This document shows positions 12,221 to 21,625 of a stretch of 64,000 nt of DNA, in pieces. Each line of letters begins with the position of its first letter. The first letter of the stretch is position 1. The stretch spans positions 682,001 through 746,000 of the forward strand of contig JAIQGG010000001.1 of assembly GCA_020072785.1 (NCBI GenBank). The letters run 5' to 3'. The notes under the pieces were generated by a model, which was given only the letters and a program-made list of their open reading frames with translations, searched no databases and was not told where the DNA came from. The translations under genes were made by a program, and so were the position numbers. Source of the DNA: Terriglobia bacterium. GTDB lineage: Bacteria > Acidobacteriota > Terriglobia > Acidiferrales > UBA7541.

Positions 12221-13378
12221 TCAGGGCTTGCGGCGGAAGACGAGGCAGGTGATATCGTCGGACTGGCGCGTGGTGCCGACGAATTCGTCGACGCGCTGCA
12301 TCAGCGACTGCAGCATCTCCGCGGCGGACGCTTGCGGCAGGGCGCGGATGGCCGCGAACCAGCGCTCGTTGCCGAATTCGCTGCCGCTGGCGTCGAAGGC
12401 CTCGACGACGCCGTCGGTGTAGAACACGGCCACATCGTCCTTTTCCAGGACCAGGCTGCCGGTTTCGTATTTTGCGCCGGGCTGGATGCCGAAGGGGAGG
12501 CCGCCTTGGGAGAGAAATTCCAGGCTGCCGTTGGCGCGGCGCAGGACAGGCGCGTTGTGGCCGGCGTTGACGTAGACGAACGCGCCCGTGGCGGGGTCGT
12601 ATTCGGCGAGCACGGCGGTGGTGAAGCGGCGGCCGTCGAGGCTGTGCGCGCAGGCGTAGCGGTTTAAGCGCGTGACCAGCGCCTGCAGCGGAACCCTTTC
12701 GCTGGCAATGGTGTGCAGGCTGGCCTGCAGGGTGGCCATCAGCAGCGCGGCGGGAACGCTTTTCCCGGCGACGTCGGCGATCACCACAAGCAGCGGGCCG
12801 TTTGCAGCGGCGGCGTCCGCGCCGGGATAGAAGGCGTCGTAGTAGTCGCCGGCGACGGTGTTCTGCGGGCGCGCGGCAAAGGCGATCTCCGCGCCGGGAA
12901 CTTCCGGAGGCGCGGCGGGCACGAGCCAGCTCTGGATCTCGCGGGCGATCTCCAGGTCGCGCTTCATGGTGATTTTGTCGGTCAGCTCCAGCGCCAGGAG
13001 CACAAAGAGCGTTGCGGCAGCGAGAAACTTGAAATCCAGGCTGAAACCGCTGCTGCCGGAGCGGAAGTCGATGCCGGAAAGCGCCAGCATGACGAGCGCC
13101 GCCAGCAGGAGGACGCGGCGCGCCGCGGACAGTTTCATGAGCATGGCCTGGAATAGGGCCCAGGCGACGTGGAAGGGGCGGCGCCAGCGCGAGGCAGCTT
13201 TGAATTCGTCCCAGTCCACTTCGCGGGAGTAGAAGCCGTAGCTTTCCCGGGCGTCGGCGGCAAACTGCGCCCACAGGTCATCGACCTGGCGGCCTTCGCT
13301 CACGCGCTGCCAGAAGTGGCGCGAGCGGGCGCGCAGGCCGGGGCGGCGCGAAGCTTTGGGATGGGGCGTGCTGCTCAT
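12221..13378 (-). CDS. Membrane-associated SpoIIE-type (PP2C-like) serine phosphatase
   Basis: The 385-residue protein has two hydrophobic segments around residues 85-135, then a SpoIIE/RsbU phosphatase domain. Visible motifs are EIQSWLVP at the domain entry, VAGDYYDAF and VVIADVAGKSVPAALLMA with metal-binding aspartates, and FYTDGVVEAFD and SDDITCLVF near the end. Such enzymes dephosphorylate STAS antagonists in partner switching. The STAS and kinase pair at 353-1189 is a possible partner, though 11 kb away. Start at 13378 (MSSTPHPK). Confidence 0.87.
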   Translation of the reverse strand: MSSTPHPKASRRPGLRARSRHFWQRVSEGRQVDDLWAQFAADARESYGFYSREVDWDEFKAASRWRRPFHVAWALFQAMLMKLSAARRVLLLAALVMLALSGIDFRSGSSGFSLDFKFLAAATLFVLLALELTDKITMKRDLEIAREIQSWLVPAAPPEVPGAEIAFAARPQNTVAGDYYDAFYPGADAAAANGPLLVVIADVAGKSVPAALLMATLQASLHTIASERVPLQALVTRLNRYACAHSLDGRRFTTAVLAEYDPATGAFVYVNAGHNAPVLRRANGSLEFLSQGGLPFGIQPGAKYETGSLVLEKDDVAVFYTDGVVEAFDASGSEFGNERWFAAIRALPQASAAEMLQSLMQRVDEFVGTTRQSDDITCLVFRRKP

Positions 13379-13428
13379 CAGCGTGAAGTATAGAGCATCA
13401 GCGGGCCTTCGCGGGCGCGGCGGCGGGC

Positions 13429-14649
13429 TCAGGAGCCGTCGCGGGGGAGCGAGCCGCCAAAGCGCACGGAGCCGAAGCCGAAGCGGTCGCGCAGGCGGTC
13501 GGCGGCGCGTGTGAGCTTCTCCAGTTTTTCCTGGCCTTCGGTGTCCAGCAGATTGAGCTGCTGGACGCCGTGTTCCAGGCCGCTGAGCGAGACGCCGAGG
13601 AGGCGGATTTTTCTCCGGCGGTCCCAATTGGCGCGGAACAGCTCCAGGAAGACGCGGAAGATGCCGGCATCGAGGCGGGCCGCCGCGGGCAGGGTGCGCG
13701 AGCGCGTGTGCGTTTCGAAGCCGGCGTAGCGGATGGTCAGGGTGAGCGTGCGCGCGTCGAGGCCCGCCTCGCGCAGGCGCTTGCAGGCCTTCTGCGAGAG
13801 GTGGCTGAGCATTCCTTCGAGCGCCTGGGCGTCGCCGGTGTCTTCACCGAAAGTGTGGTTCTGGGAGATGGACTTGGGCTCGGCGTCGATCACGAATTCG
13901 TAGGCGTCGCCGCCGCGGGCCTTGCGGTGCAGGGCCGTGCCCCACTGCCCGAAAACTTTTTCCAGTTTTTCCTGCGGAAGGGCGGCGAGCTGCGCCACCG
14001 TCTCAATGCTCAGGGCGCGCAGGGCGCGCTCGGTGACTTCGCCGATTCCGGGAATCTTGCGCACCGGCAGCGGCGCCAGGAAGCGCTCTTCGCTGCCCGC
14101 CGGGACCCACAGCAGACCGCGGGGCTTGGCCTGGTCGGAGGCGACTTTCGCCACCAGGCGCGTCGCGGCCAGTCCGCCGGAGCACGGCAGATGGGTGGTG
14201 CGCGTGATTTCGGTGAGCAGCTTGTGCGCGGCGGCCAGCGGCGGGCCGTGCAGGCGCTGCGTTCCGGCGAGGTCCAGATAGGCTTCGTCGATCGAGGCCA
14301 TCTCGACGACCGGAGAAAATTTCGCGAGGATGGCGGCCACGCGGTCGCTCCACAGTCCGTACTTGGCGTGGTCGCCGTCGAGAAAGACGGCGTGGGGGCA
14401 GAGCCGCGCGGCGGTGCGCAGCGGCAGCGCGGAGTGAATGCCGAATTTGCGGGCCTCGTAACTGGCCGCGGAGACCACGCCGCGGGCGTCGGGCCGGCCG
14501 CCCACCACCACCGGCTTGCCGCGCAGCTCGGGGCGCTCGAGCAATTCGACGGAGACGAAAAAGGCGTCCATGTCCACGTGCAGGATGGCGGCTTCGGCGG
14601 GGAGCGCCGCTTCGGTCTGTAATCCGCGGAGTCGGGCGAGTTGGGTCAT
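13429..14649 (-). CDS. dinB: DNA polymerase IV (Y-family, DinB)
   Basis: This 406-residue translesion polymerase shows the Y-family signature HVDMDAFFVSVE and the catalytic SIDEAYLDL. The helix-hairpin-helix segment is VRKIPGIGEVTERAL and the little-finger domain is at the C-terminus. It copies past damaged bases with low fidelity. It lies downstream of prmC in the same direction, 97 bases away with a small inverted repeat between. No LexA-type operator was recognised upstream. Confidence 0.93.
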   Translation of the reverse strand: MTQLARLRGLQTEAALPAEAAILHVDMDAFFVSVELLERPELRGKPVVVGGRPDARGVVSAASYEARKFGIHSALPLRTAARLCPHAVFLDGDHAKYGLWSDRVAAILAKFSPVVEMASIDEAYLDLAGTQRLHGPPLAAAHKLLTEITRTTHLPCSGGLAATRLVAKVASDQAKPRGLLWVPAGSEERFLAPLPVRKIPGIGEVTERALRALSIETVAQLAALPQEKLEKVFGQWGTALHRKARGGDAYEFVIDAEPKSISQNHTFGEDTGDAQALEGMLSHLSQKACKRLREAGLDARTLTLTIRYAGFETHTRSRTLPAAARLDAGIFRVFLELFRANWDRRRKIRLLGVSLSGLEHGVQQLNLLDTEGQEKLEKLTRAADRLRDRFGFGSVRFGGSLPRDGS

Positions 14650-14703
14650 GGCGTTGCTACAGGGAAGAGTACGCCGGTCGCGGCGCGGCGACAATAACCT
14701 GCG

Positions 14704-14720
14704 TGCCCGTAGCACGGGCA
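14704..14720. repeat. Short inverted repeat between prmC and dinB
   Basis: TGCCCGT and ACGGGCA pair around a three-base loop. There is no T tract, so it is not a standard terminator. It resembles the larger palindrome inside prmC (15095-15114) in its GCCCG/CGGGC core. Confidence 0.4.
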
Positions 14721-14746
14721 ACATGCTGCGGGGGGTGAAGAGCGGA

Positions 14747-15691
14747 CTATCGGTGCGTGCGCTCGGCGGAGATGACGCGGGGGATGCCGGCGAGATCGTT
14801 GGTCACGGCGACGTTGGCCCATGCCGGGAAGTCGAAGAGCGGGCGCACGGCGGGCAGGCTGTCATGGCCCAGCTCGAGGACGAGCAGGCCGCCGGGCTTG
14901 AGGCGCGCCGCGGCCTGGGAGATGAGATCGGCGTAAAACTCGTAGCCCTCTTCGCCGCCGAAGAGCGCCAGTTCGGGTTCATGCTCGCGCACCTCGCGGG
15001 GCAGCGCCGGCGCTTCGCGGCGTCCGATATAGGGGGGATTGCTGATGATGAGATCGAGAAAACGTGACTCGTGCTCTGCATCCTGCGGTTGTAGGGGCAC
15101 GGCTCGCCGTGCCCGTCCAGCAGTGGCAACACCTTCCAGAAGATTACACCGAAGGAAGTGGATGCGGGCGGCGACGCCGTGGCGTTTGGCATTGCGACGG
15201 GCGACGGCGAGGGCCGCTGCGGAAACGTCCGTGGCGAAGATTGTCGCGCCGGGGAGCTCCTTGGCCAGCGTGACGGCGAGGCAGCCGGAGCCGGTGCCCA
15301 CGTCGGCGATGAGCAGCCCCGCGCCCTGCGTCTTCTGCGGGCGGGAGGCGCGGAGTTCGCGGACGGCGAGGCGGTCGAGGGCCACTTCGATGAGATGTTC
15401 GGTTTCCGGGCGGGGGATCAGGACGTCCGGGGTGACCTCGAACTCCAGGCCCCAGAACTCCTGCTTGCCGGTGAGATGCTGCGTGGGTTCGCCAGCGGCG
15501 CGGCGCGTGAGGAACGCGGCGAAGCGCTGGGCATCGGCCGGCGCGAGCTCCGCTTCGGGATGCGCGTAGAGCCAGGCGCGGTCGCGCCCCAGCACGTGCA
15601 GGAGCAGCAGCTCCGCGGCTAGCGTATAGGAAGGCACATGCGCCTCGCGCAGTTGGGCGATGCCCTGCTTCAGTGCGGTGCGTACATCCAT
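14747..15691 (-). CDS. prmC: Release factor glutamine methyltransferase
   Basis: PrmC methylates the GGQ glutamine of release factors. The 314-residue protein has the N-terminal helical domain, the SAM-binding motif ADVGTGSGCLAVTLA and the catalytic NPPY in LIISNPPYIG. It is placed directly after prfA, the usual pairing with its substrate gene, 24 bases away. About 22 extra residues (TAGRARRAVPLQPQDAEHES) sit between CNLLEGVA and FLDLIISNPPY, where the family normally has a short link. The DNA for this insert contains a perfect 9-bp inverted repeat, so a small palindromic element seems to have entered in frame. Confidence 0.92.
   Translation of the reverse strand: MDVRTALKQGIAQLREAHVPSYTLAAELLLLHVLGRDRAWLYAHPEAELAPADAQRFAAFLTRRAAGEPTQHLTGKQEFWGLEFEVTPDVLIPRPETEHLIEVALDRLAVRELRASRPQKTQGAGLLIADVGTGSGCLAVTLAKELPGATIFATDVSAAALAVARRNAKRHGVAARIHFLRCNLLEGVATAGRARRAVPLQPQDAEHESRFLDLIISNPPYIGRREAPALPREVREHEPELALFGGEEGYEFYADLISQAAARLKPGGLLVLELGHDSLPAVRPLFDFPAWANVAVTNDLAGIPRVISAERTHR
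15095..15114. repeat. Palindromic element inside prmC
   Basis: GGGCACGGC and GCCGTGCCC pair perfectly around a two-base centre. The element lies within the prmC reading frame and encodes part of a poorly conserved insertion. Such hairpins resemble dispersed extragenic palindromes that occasionally land in genes. Confidence 0.6.
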
Positions 15692-15715
15692 ACGATTCGT
15701 GTTTCCGCCGAAGTA

Positions 15716-16807
15716 TCAGGCCTCGGCCAGCTCCTGCTGCAGGCGCTCCGATTCGTAGTGCGTGACCAGGCCGTCCACCAGCGCGCCGAGTTTGCCCTCC
15801 ATCACGTCCGTGAGCTGGTGCAGGGTCAGGCCGATGCGGTGGTCGGTCACGCGGTTCTGCGGGAAATTGTAGGTACGGATTTTCTCGGAGCGGTCCCCGG
15901 TCTTTATCTGCCCGCGGCGCTCGGCGGCAATCGCGGCGTGCTGCTTTTCCAGCTCCATCTCGTAGAGGCGCGCGCGGAGGACGCGCATGGCCTTGGCGCG
16001 GTTCTTGATCTGCGACTTTTCGTCCTGCTGGGAGACGACCAGGCCGGTGGGGAGGTGCGTGATGCGTACGGCGGAGTAGGTGGTGTTCACCGACTGCCCG
16101 CCCGGCCCGGAGGAGCAGAAGGTATCGATGCGCAGGTCCTTGGGCTCGATCTTGATGTCGATTTCGTCGGCTTCCGGGAGCACGGCCACGGTCGCGGCGG
16201 AAGTATGGATGCGCCCCTGCTGTTCGGTGGCGGGCACGCGCTGCACGCGGTGCACGCCGCTTTCATACTTGAGCTTGGAATAGACCATCTTGCCCTGAAT
16301 GGCCGCGACGATGTCCTTCAGCCCGCCGAGCGAGGAGGGCGAGCTTTCCAGCACCTCGACGCGCCAGCCCTGGCTTTCCGCGTAGCGCGCATACATGCGG
16401 TAGAGCTCTCCGGCGAAGAGCGCGGCCTCGTCGCCGCCGGTGCCCGCGCGGATCTCCAGGATCACGTTCTTGTCGTCGTTGGGGTCTTTCGGCAGCAGCA
16501 GGAATTTCAATTCGCGCTCGACGTTTTCCTTCTTGGCCAGGAGCTGCTTTTCCTCGTCGTAGGCCATCTGCTTCATCTCGGCGTCTTCGGCCTCGAGGAT
16601 CATCAGCTGCGCCCCGGCGAGGTCTTTTTCGATCTGCTTGTACGCGCGGTGCTTCTCGACGATGGCCTGCAGGTCGGAGTGCGACTTGGCGAGCTTCTGG
16701 AAGCGCGCGGAGTCCCCGATCACCTGGGGATCGGAGAGCTGCTGGGTCATCTCCTCGTAGCGCGTCTCGATCTGGTCCAATTTTTCCGACAATGTCAAAG
16801 CAGCCAT
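15716..16807 (-). CDS. prfA: Peptide chain release factor 1
   Basis: RF1 reads UAA and UAG stop codons. The 363-residue protein carries the peptidyl-tRNA hydrolysis motif [16 protein letters not shown] and the codon-recognition tripeptide PAT within [17 protein letters not shown]. Length and N-terminal coiled-coil are normal. It leads the prfA-prmC-dinB gene row. The upstream stretch to 17026 has no other gene. Confidence 0.96.
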   Translation of the reverse strand: MAALTLSEKLDQIETRYEEMTQQLSDPQVIGDSARFQKLAKSHSDLQAIVEKHRAYKQIEKDLAGAQLMILEAEDAEMKQMAYDEEKQLLAKKENVERELKFLLLPKDPNDDKNVILEIRAGTGGDEAALFAGELYRMYARYAESQGWRVEVLESSPSSLGGLKDIVAAIQGKMVYSKLKYESGVHRVQRVPATEQQGRIHTSAATVAVLPEADEIDIKIEPKDLRIDTFCSSGPGGQSVNTTYSAVRITHLPTGLVVSQQDEKSQIKNRAKAMRVLRARLYEMELEKQHAAIAAERRGQIKTGDRSEKIRTYNFPQNRVTDHRIGLTLHQLTDVMEGKLGALVDGLVTHYESERLQQELAEA

Positions 16808-17026
16808 GGCAAATCCTTCTGAGTAAAGAAACTCAAAAAACGAAATTCGAAAACCGCGGGAACAAACGAATGAGATGGCTCCGGGAGCCGGAGTCCGTGG
16901 CGGGCGCTAATAGAAGGCGGCGTACATCGAATTCATCTGTATTAATAATAGCGTGGATTGGCGTTCCGCGCAAACCGTGCGGCGCGGTTGCTCCGGCGCG
17001 CCGCGATGTACTAGGATGCGGCCTGC

Positions 17027-18151
17027 ATGAGCGAAACCGCACAAGAGATCCTGGCGGGCGGCAGCGCACCCGTAAACGAAGGCGATCCCGGATTTCTGTG
17101 GGATTTCTGGTATCCGGCGCTGCGCAGCGAAGCGATTCGCGGGCGGAAGCTGGCCACGGCGATGCTGTTGGAAGTGCCGCTGGTGCTGGGCCGCACCAGC
17201 GAGGGGCGCGCCTTTGCCATGCGCGATTCCTGCCCGCACCGCGGCATCCCCCTCTCCTACGGGCGCTTCGACGGGCAGACCGTGGAGTGCAGCTATCACG
17301 GCTGGAAGTTTGACGGCTGCAGCGCGCGCTGCACGGCGATTCCTTCACTCACCAGCCAGGACAAGCTCAAGGTCGAGCGCATCTCCGCCGGGCACTATCC
17401 CTGCGAGGAGCGCGATGGCTACGTCTGGGTGTACATGAGCGCGCCGCGGCAAGCCGGAGCGGGGCCAGGGACGCGGCTGCCGGAAACGCTGCCGCCGGCG
17501 CCCGAACTGCCGAAGTTCAGCGATAAATACAAGATCACGCATCTGGAGTGCGATCTCCCCGCGCATATCGATCACGGCATCATCGGGCTGATGGACCCGG
17601 CGCACGGGCCGTTCGTGCACCAATCCTGGTACTGGCGGAGCCGGCGCAGCATTCACGAGAAGACCAAGAAGTTCGAACCCATTCCCAACGGCTTTCGGAT
17701 GAGCCGGCACGAACCTTCCTCGAACAGCGCGCCGTACAAAATCCTGCGTTATTTTTCGGGCGCAGCGACGACGACGATGATCGATTTCCTGCTGCCAAAC
17801 ATGCGCTTCGAAGAGATCCGCAGCGGGCACCTGTGGTTCTCCAGCCGCGCCACGGTGACGCCGGTGCGGCGCGATCTCTGCCGCATCGATTTCGTGGCCG
17901 CGTGGAACGTGTTACTGCCGGTGACGGTGTTCCGCATGTTTGCCAAGCCGTTTCTGCGCCAGGACCAGGTGACCATGATCCAGCAGGCCGAGGGCCTGAA
18001 GCACAATCCAAACCTGATGCTGATTGACGACGCGGACCGCCCGGCCAAGTGGTATTTTGCGCTGAAAGCCAACCTGCTAGACTCGCGGCGCACCGGCGCG
18101 CCCATGGTGCATCCGATGAGCGAACCGGTCACGCTGCACTGGCGCAGTTGA
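17027..18151 (+). CDS. Rieske-type aromatic ring-hydroxylating oxygenase, alpha-subunit-like
   Basis: The 374-residue protein has an N-terminal Rieske 2Fe-2S domain with CPHRGIPLSYG and CSYHGWKFDG. The C-terminal catalytic domain follows, with HIDHGIIGLMDPAHGPFVH offering the Asp/His ligands of a mononuclear iron. Such enzymes oxidise aromatic or sterol-like substrates with electrons from a reductase. No reductase or ferredoxin gene is adjacent, so the substrate is unknown. It stands alone between prfA (divergent) and a convergent small secreted-protein gene. Confidence 0.85.
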   Translation: MSETAQEILAGGSAPVNEGDPGFLWDFWYPALRSEAIRGRKLATAMLLEVPLVLGRTSEGRAFAMRDSCPHRGIPLSYGRFDGQTVECSYHGWKFDGCSARCTAIPSLTSQDKLKVERISAGHYPCEERDGYVWVYMSAPRQAGAGPGTRLPETLPPAPELPKFSDKYKITHLECDLPAHIDHGIIGLMDPAHGPFVHQSWYWRSRRSIHEKTKKFEPIPNGFRMSRHEPSSNSAPYKILRYFSGAATTTMIDFLLPNMRFEEIRSGHLWFSSRATVTPVRRDLCRIDFVAAWNVLLPVTVFRMFAKPFLRQDQVTMIQQAEGLKHNPNLMLIDDADRPAKWYFALKANLLDSRRTGAPMVHPMSEPVTLHWRS

Positions 18152-18185
18152 CGACCCGCCGGGGGCCGTCGAGGGCTCTCTCTTT

Positions 18186-18863
18186 CTAGCGCAGCTTCCC
18201 CAGGTCGAATTTGGCGGTGACGTGCTGGCCGTCAGGCGTGACCACTTCCATCTCCACCATTTCAGAGGCCACCTCGGCCGCGTCGTATTCCAGCCATACC
18301 TGCGCGCCGGCCAGTCCGCCCGAACCGCGTGCGTCGTGCTGATAGACCGGCGCGCCGTGCACGTCGAGCGGCGTGAGTGTGCCGTCTCTCTGGCGCAACT
18401 GGAACTGGAAGTCCTGCCAGAAATCATCGGGGCGCAGCTCGAGCCCCTGGCGGTCCGCGGCATCCTGCGCGGATTTGCGGGCCATGGCGAAGGAGTAGGT
18501 GGGGGTGAGGTTGAGGACGATGTGGATGCGGACGGTATCCCCGCGCTCCTGGTAGTCCGCTTCGGCCTGCTGCGCGCTGTAGCCGATGCTTCGTGCGCGG
18601 GAGAGCTCCACGACTTGGGCGTAGGGCGTGAGCAGCGCAATTTCGGCGACGTGCGGGCCGCTCGGGGGCAAGGGCAGCCGCTTCTGGTAGGGCGCGAAAA
18701 ACTCCGCGGTCTTCTGATCGTTGCGCTGTCCGAGGAAATAGGCTTCGCGCACCGCGTGCGCGGAGAGCGGCACCTCGTAGGCGAAGAGGGCCTGCGCCGC
18801 GAGCAGCAACGTGGCCAGGGCCAGGGCGTTCCGGCGGACGGCGGGTTTGCGATTCATGATCAT
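18186..18863 (-). CDS. Secreted hypothetical protein
   Basis: The 225-residue product is not recognised. The N-terminus (two Arg, then NALALATLLLAAQALFAYE) is a clear Sec-type signal peptide. The rest is hydrophilic, with motifs such as SAHAVREAYFLGQRNDQKTA and HIVLNLTPTYSFAM, and no cysteine-based lipobox. It lies 23 bases after thyX in the same direction and is probably co-transcribed. ATGs at 18863 and 18857 are both possible starts. Confidence 0.65.
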   Translation of the reverse strand: MIMNRKPAVRRNALALATLLLAAQALFAYEVPLSAHAVREAYFLGQRNDQKTAEFFAPYQKRLPLPPSGPHVAEIALLTPYAQVVELSRARSIGYSAQQAEADYQERGDTVRIHIVLNLTPTYSFAMARKSAQDAADRQGLELRPDDFWQDFQFQLRQRDGTLTPLDVHGAPVYQHDARGSGGLAGAQVWLEYDAAEVASEMVEMEVVTPDGQHVTAKFDLGKLR

Positions 18864-18886
18864 CGTTAAAGCCGGGCCGCTGGGGG

Positions 18887-20476
18887 TCAGATGCGGCGCT
18901 GGATGTTCGGGAAGTCGAGCCACACTTTTACTCCGCAGAAGTGCGAGCCTTCGGTGCAAATGGGCGTGGTAATGCCTGCGCGCACGTGGCACGGCGGGCC
19001 GATGAAGCGCGTCAGCTCCGGGTGCACCTCGCGCAGTTGCGCGATCTCCTCCATGGAGGCCTGGTAGATCTCCTCCTGGGCGTTGAAGCAGGTGCGCATG
19101 GTCCACTTGTGCAGCAGATGCAGGAGCGAGCCGCTTTCGACGAGGCGGATGGCCTTGGCGTTGGGCAGGAGGTACAGGGCAATCTCCTGGGACACGCCGC
19201 GGTCGATGAGAGCGTTCTTCGCGGCCCAGGCCTCGGCCATGGCGCGCTCGTAGACCTCTTTGGCGCGGGCGTTGCCCTGGATGAGCGAGGGGGTAATGTA
19301 ATCCGGCTCGCGGGTATCGGTCAGGGTGAGCAGAGGGCGCGAGCCGGGCACCATGCGGTGGCGCTGGTCCTGGCTGTCGGCGGTATGGCTGATTTTCTTG
19401 GCGAAGGTGTACGTGGCGTGCTGCAGCGCGCGGAGCATGGGGGCGTGCACGCCGATATTCAAAGTTTCCAGACGGTAGAGGTTGCGCGCGGGATTAAACA
19501 GGCGATCGATGGCCTCGGCGTCGCTGCACTGCGCTTCGGTGAGGCCCAGGACGGCGCGGTAGGAGTCGGCCATGACGCGCACCGCGTTCGCGGAATAGTC
19601 CACGAGGCGCGAGGTCCTGCCGGCGAGACGCGCGTCGAATTCGCGGGTGAAGGCCTCGCCGGCGCTTGCGTCTTTGGGCGCGTCGCGCCATTCCGGGCGC
19701 TCCTCGAGCGGCTCGATGGCGAAGCGATCGAAGAACTCGGGATCCACTTCCCGTGCGCGCGCCACCATCTCGGCGATGACCTGGCGCGCTTCGCTGGGCG
19801 TGTCCGAGGCCGCATGCATGCGCCACAGGCGGTGCAGGACGATGCCGGAAACGGTGTGTACCATGGTGGTGAAGGCGGCGACCGGGAGGACGTAGCGCGC
19901 CACCTCGATGGCCCGCTTTTCCGCGGCGCGCTCAACTTTGTGCACGCGCTTGGGGTGGGACATCGCGCTGATATTCCAGATTTCGCCGAGGATGCCGCGC
20001 GCGTCGTTCACCAACAGGGCCGCGAGCTGGCGGTAGTAGTCCCAGGCGCGGGCGATGGCCCGCTCGTAGATGCCACGCGCCGCCTGGTCAAAGAAAAGCG
20101 AGGCTGGCGGCACGTAGGCCTGTGGGCGGTCCAGACGCACGTAGCGCTGGCTCTGCTGCTCGGAGTTGTAGAAGGGATGGGCGTGCAGAAAGGACCAGAC
20201 GAACTGGCGGCTGACGTTCTCCAGGCCGAATTCGAAATGGGCGTGCTGGAAGACGGTGTGGTGGCCGCTGTAGAAGGTGGCCGCGCCGATGTTCACGCGG
20301 TGCTTTTCGGTGGTCTCTTCGGGGCCGATCAGGCGCGAGGCGTAGCAGGTGCGCGCGGCGGCGATGGCCGAGTCATAGGGATGGGCGAAGGCGTTGCGCA
20401 GAGTGACGCGCGGCGGCGCCGTCTCCACCAGAGCGCCGGCGCGCATTCCGTCGAACATGGGGGATTGAGTAGCCAC
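18887..20476 (-). CDS. thyX: FAD-dependent thymidylate synthase, tandem (double-domain) form
   Basis: ThyX makes dTMP from dUMP with methylene-tetrahydrofolate and FAD. At 529 residues this protein is about twice the usual 210-250. The N-terminal half contains CYASRLIG, the motif region RQFVWSFLHAHPFYN followed by SEQQSQRYV, and MSHPKRVHKVERAAEKRAIE. The C-terminal half repeats the plan with NIGVHAPMLRALQHATYTFA, SQDQRHRMVPGSRPL, LPNAKAIRL and LLHKWTMRTCFNAQEEI. The canonical RHR is clear only in the second half, and the Ser/Arg-rich motif end is clear only in the first. The two halves may therefore build composite active sites. It is predicted to function, since no thyA was seen. Confidence 0.88.
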   Translation of the reverse strand: MATQSPMFDGMRAGALVETAPPRVTLRNAFAHPYDSAIAAARTCYASRLIGPEETTEKHRVNIGAATFYSGHHTVFQHAHFEFGLENVSRQFVWSFLHAHPFYNSEQQSQRYVRLDRPQAYVPPASLFFDQAARGIYERAIARAWDYYRQLAALLVNDARGILGEIWNISAMSHPKRVHKVERAAEKRAIEVARYVLPVAAFTTMVHTVSGIVLHRLWRMHAASDTPSEARQVIAEMVARAREVDPEFFDRFAIEPLEERPEWRDAPKDASAGEAFTREFDARLAGRTSRLVDYSANAVRVMADSYRAVLGLTEAQCSDAEAIDRLFNPARNLYRLETLNIGVHAPMLRALQHATYTFAKKISHTADSQDQRHRMVPGSRPLLTLTDTREPDYITPSLIQGNARAKEVYERAMAEAWAAKNALIDRGVSQEIALYLLPNAKAIRLVESGSLLHLLHKWTMRTCFNAQEEIYQASMEEIAQLREVHPELTRFIGPPCHVRAGITTPICTEGSHFCGVKVWLDFPNIQRRI

Positions 20477-20592
20477 GATGCGCCGTCATTCTACACCGAG
20501 CACGCTCGCGGAGCACACGGCTCCTCGCTGGCCGGACAAGAGCCGGCCAGGTGCGGTGGTGAAGTGCGCGCAAACGGAAACGTTTCGGACGG

Positions 20593-20838
20593 TTACTTCT
20601 TGTTGCCGGCCTGGATGGCGGCCTGTGCGGCCTGGGCGCTGGCGTACTTCTTCTGGAAGCGCTCGACGCGGCCCGCGGTGTCCACCAACTTCTGTTTGCC
20701 GGTGAAGAAGGGGTGACAGTTCGAGCAGATTTCCACCTTCAGCAGCTCGCCCTTCATGGTCGAGCGTGTCGGAAAGGTGTGGCCGCAAGCGCAGTGCACG
20801 GTCACGGGATGGTAGTCGGGGTGAATGCCGGGCTTCAT
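20593..20838 (-). CDS. rpmE: 50S ribosomal protein L31
   Basis: An 81-residue L31 of the zinc-binding type, with CACGH and [22 protein letters not shown] giving four metal-binding cysteines. The start at 20838 ([12 protein letters not shown]) is preceded by GGGAGC. The frame stays open upstream but without coding character. L31 binds the central protuberance of the large subunit. A stem (TGGCCGG/CCGGCCA, 20529-20549) lies downstream but has no T tract. Confidence 0.94.
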   Translation of the reverse strand: MKPGIHPDYHPVTVHCACGHTFPTRSTMKGELLKVEICSNCHPFFTGKQKLVDTAGRVERFQKKYASAQAAQAAIQAGNKK

Positions 20839-21065
20839 GGATGCTCCCTTTCGTCGCGGCCGGTCTGCACGGCTCCCCAAGGGGACTCCAGCCGCGTCGC
20901 TAGGCCACAAGACAATTCCTAATTGTACGCGAATTCCTGGGATTCCGCCAATCCCCTGCCGTACAGTGCCCTCCGGCGAAAGCAACGGCGGGGAGTCCCG
21001 CGGCCTGGAAGCAGGCCACGGATTTCCGCTTGTCGCACGCGGATTCTTCGCGTAATTTCGCGGAT

Positions 21066-21560
21066 ATGCGAGTGGAAATCCTGCCCCATGTCGTTGTTCC
21101 GGACGCTTCGCGGCCGGCCGCGGATAACCGCGCACTGCAGGTCTTTCTGGCATCACTCAAGAGCGAAGACTCGCTGTTCCGTGCCACGCCGTGTACGTTG
21201 CAGCCGGGGGCTTCAGCCCCGGCCGAGACGCCGTCGTTTTCGGGGGGCGTGGTTCTTTCCTTCGCCAATGAGGCCCACAACAGGGATCGCGGCCTGTACT
21301 ACGTGCTCATCGAAAAACTGACCGAACTGCTGAAAGAAGCCGGATCCGCCGATGCGCTGGAAGTCCGCCTGGGATTGTGCAACCAGGCCGAGCCCGGCGC
21401 ACTTGCGGCCCGGAATTCCCTGGTGCTGGAGCTCATCGCCCGGGGGAATTCGCGGGAGCAGGCGGAGTTGCGCTGGGGGCTGGGTGTCGCGCATCTCCAG
21501 CAGGCGCTGCTGTTCACCTCCCGCCTTCTTCGCCAGCAACTCTCCGCGCGCAGCGAGTAG
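21066..21560 (+). CDS. Hypothetical protein with palindrome-encoded insert
   Basis: A 164-residue protein that I do not recognise. It is predicted alpha/beta, with [21 protein letters not shown] in the middle and a helical C-terminus ([20 protein letters not shown]). The segment around [11 protein letters not shown] is encoded by a GC-rich hairpin (21203-21223), suggesting a small palindromic element inside the gene. A TTG at 21030 could extend it by 12 residues, but the ATG at 21066 looks more natural. It is read away from rpmE and converges with the GGDEF gene. Confidence 0.55.
   Translation: MRVEILPHVVVPDASRPAADNRALQVFLASLKSEDSLFRATPCTLQPGASAPAETPSFSGGVVLSFANEAHNRDRGLYYVLIEKLTELLKEAGSADALEVRLGLCNQAEPGALAARNSLVLELIARGNSREQAELRWGLGVAHLQQALLFTSRLLRQQLSARSE
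21203..21223. repeat. GC-rich hairpin inside a coding sequence
   Basis: GCCGGGG and CCCCGGC pair around a seven-base loop GCTTCAG. It lies in the reading frame of the hypothetical gene at 21066-21560. This hairpin type looks like a dispersed repeat, but only this copy was found in the window. Confidence 0.5.
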
Positions 21561-21625
21561 ATCGAAGGGCGTTGCGCAGCGATAACCGGAAAAAGAACGA
21601 AGGGAAGTGCAGCGCAGGGCTGGGG

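Noticed and set aside
20529-20549. TGGCCGG/CCGGCCA stem after rpmE
   Set aside because: It is a possible hairpin but has no T tract, so it is not called as a terminator.
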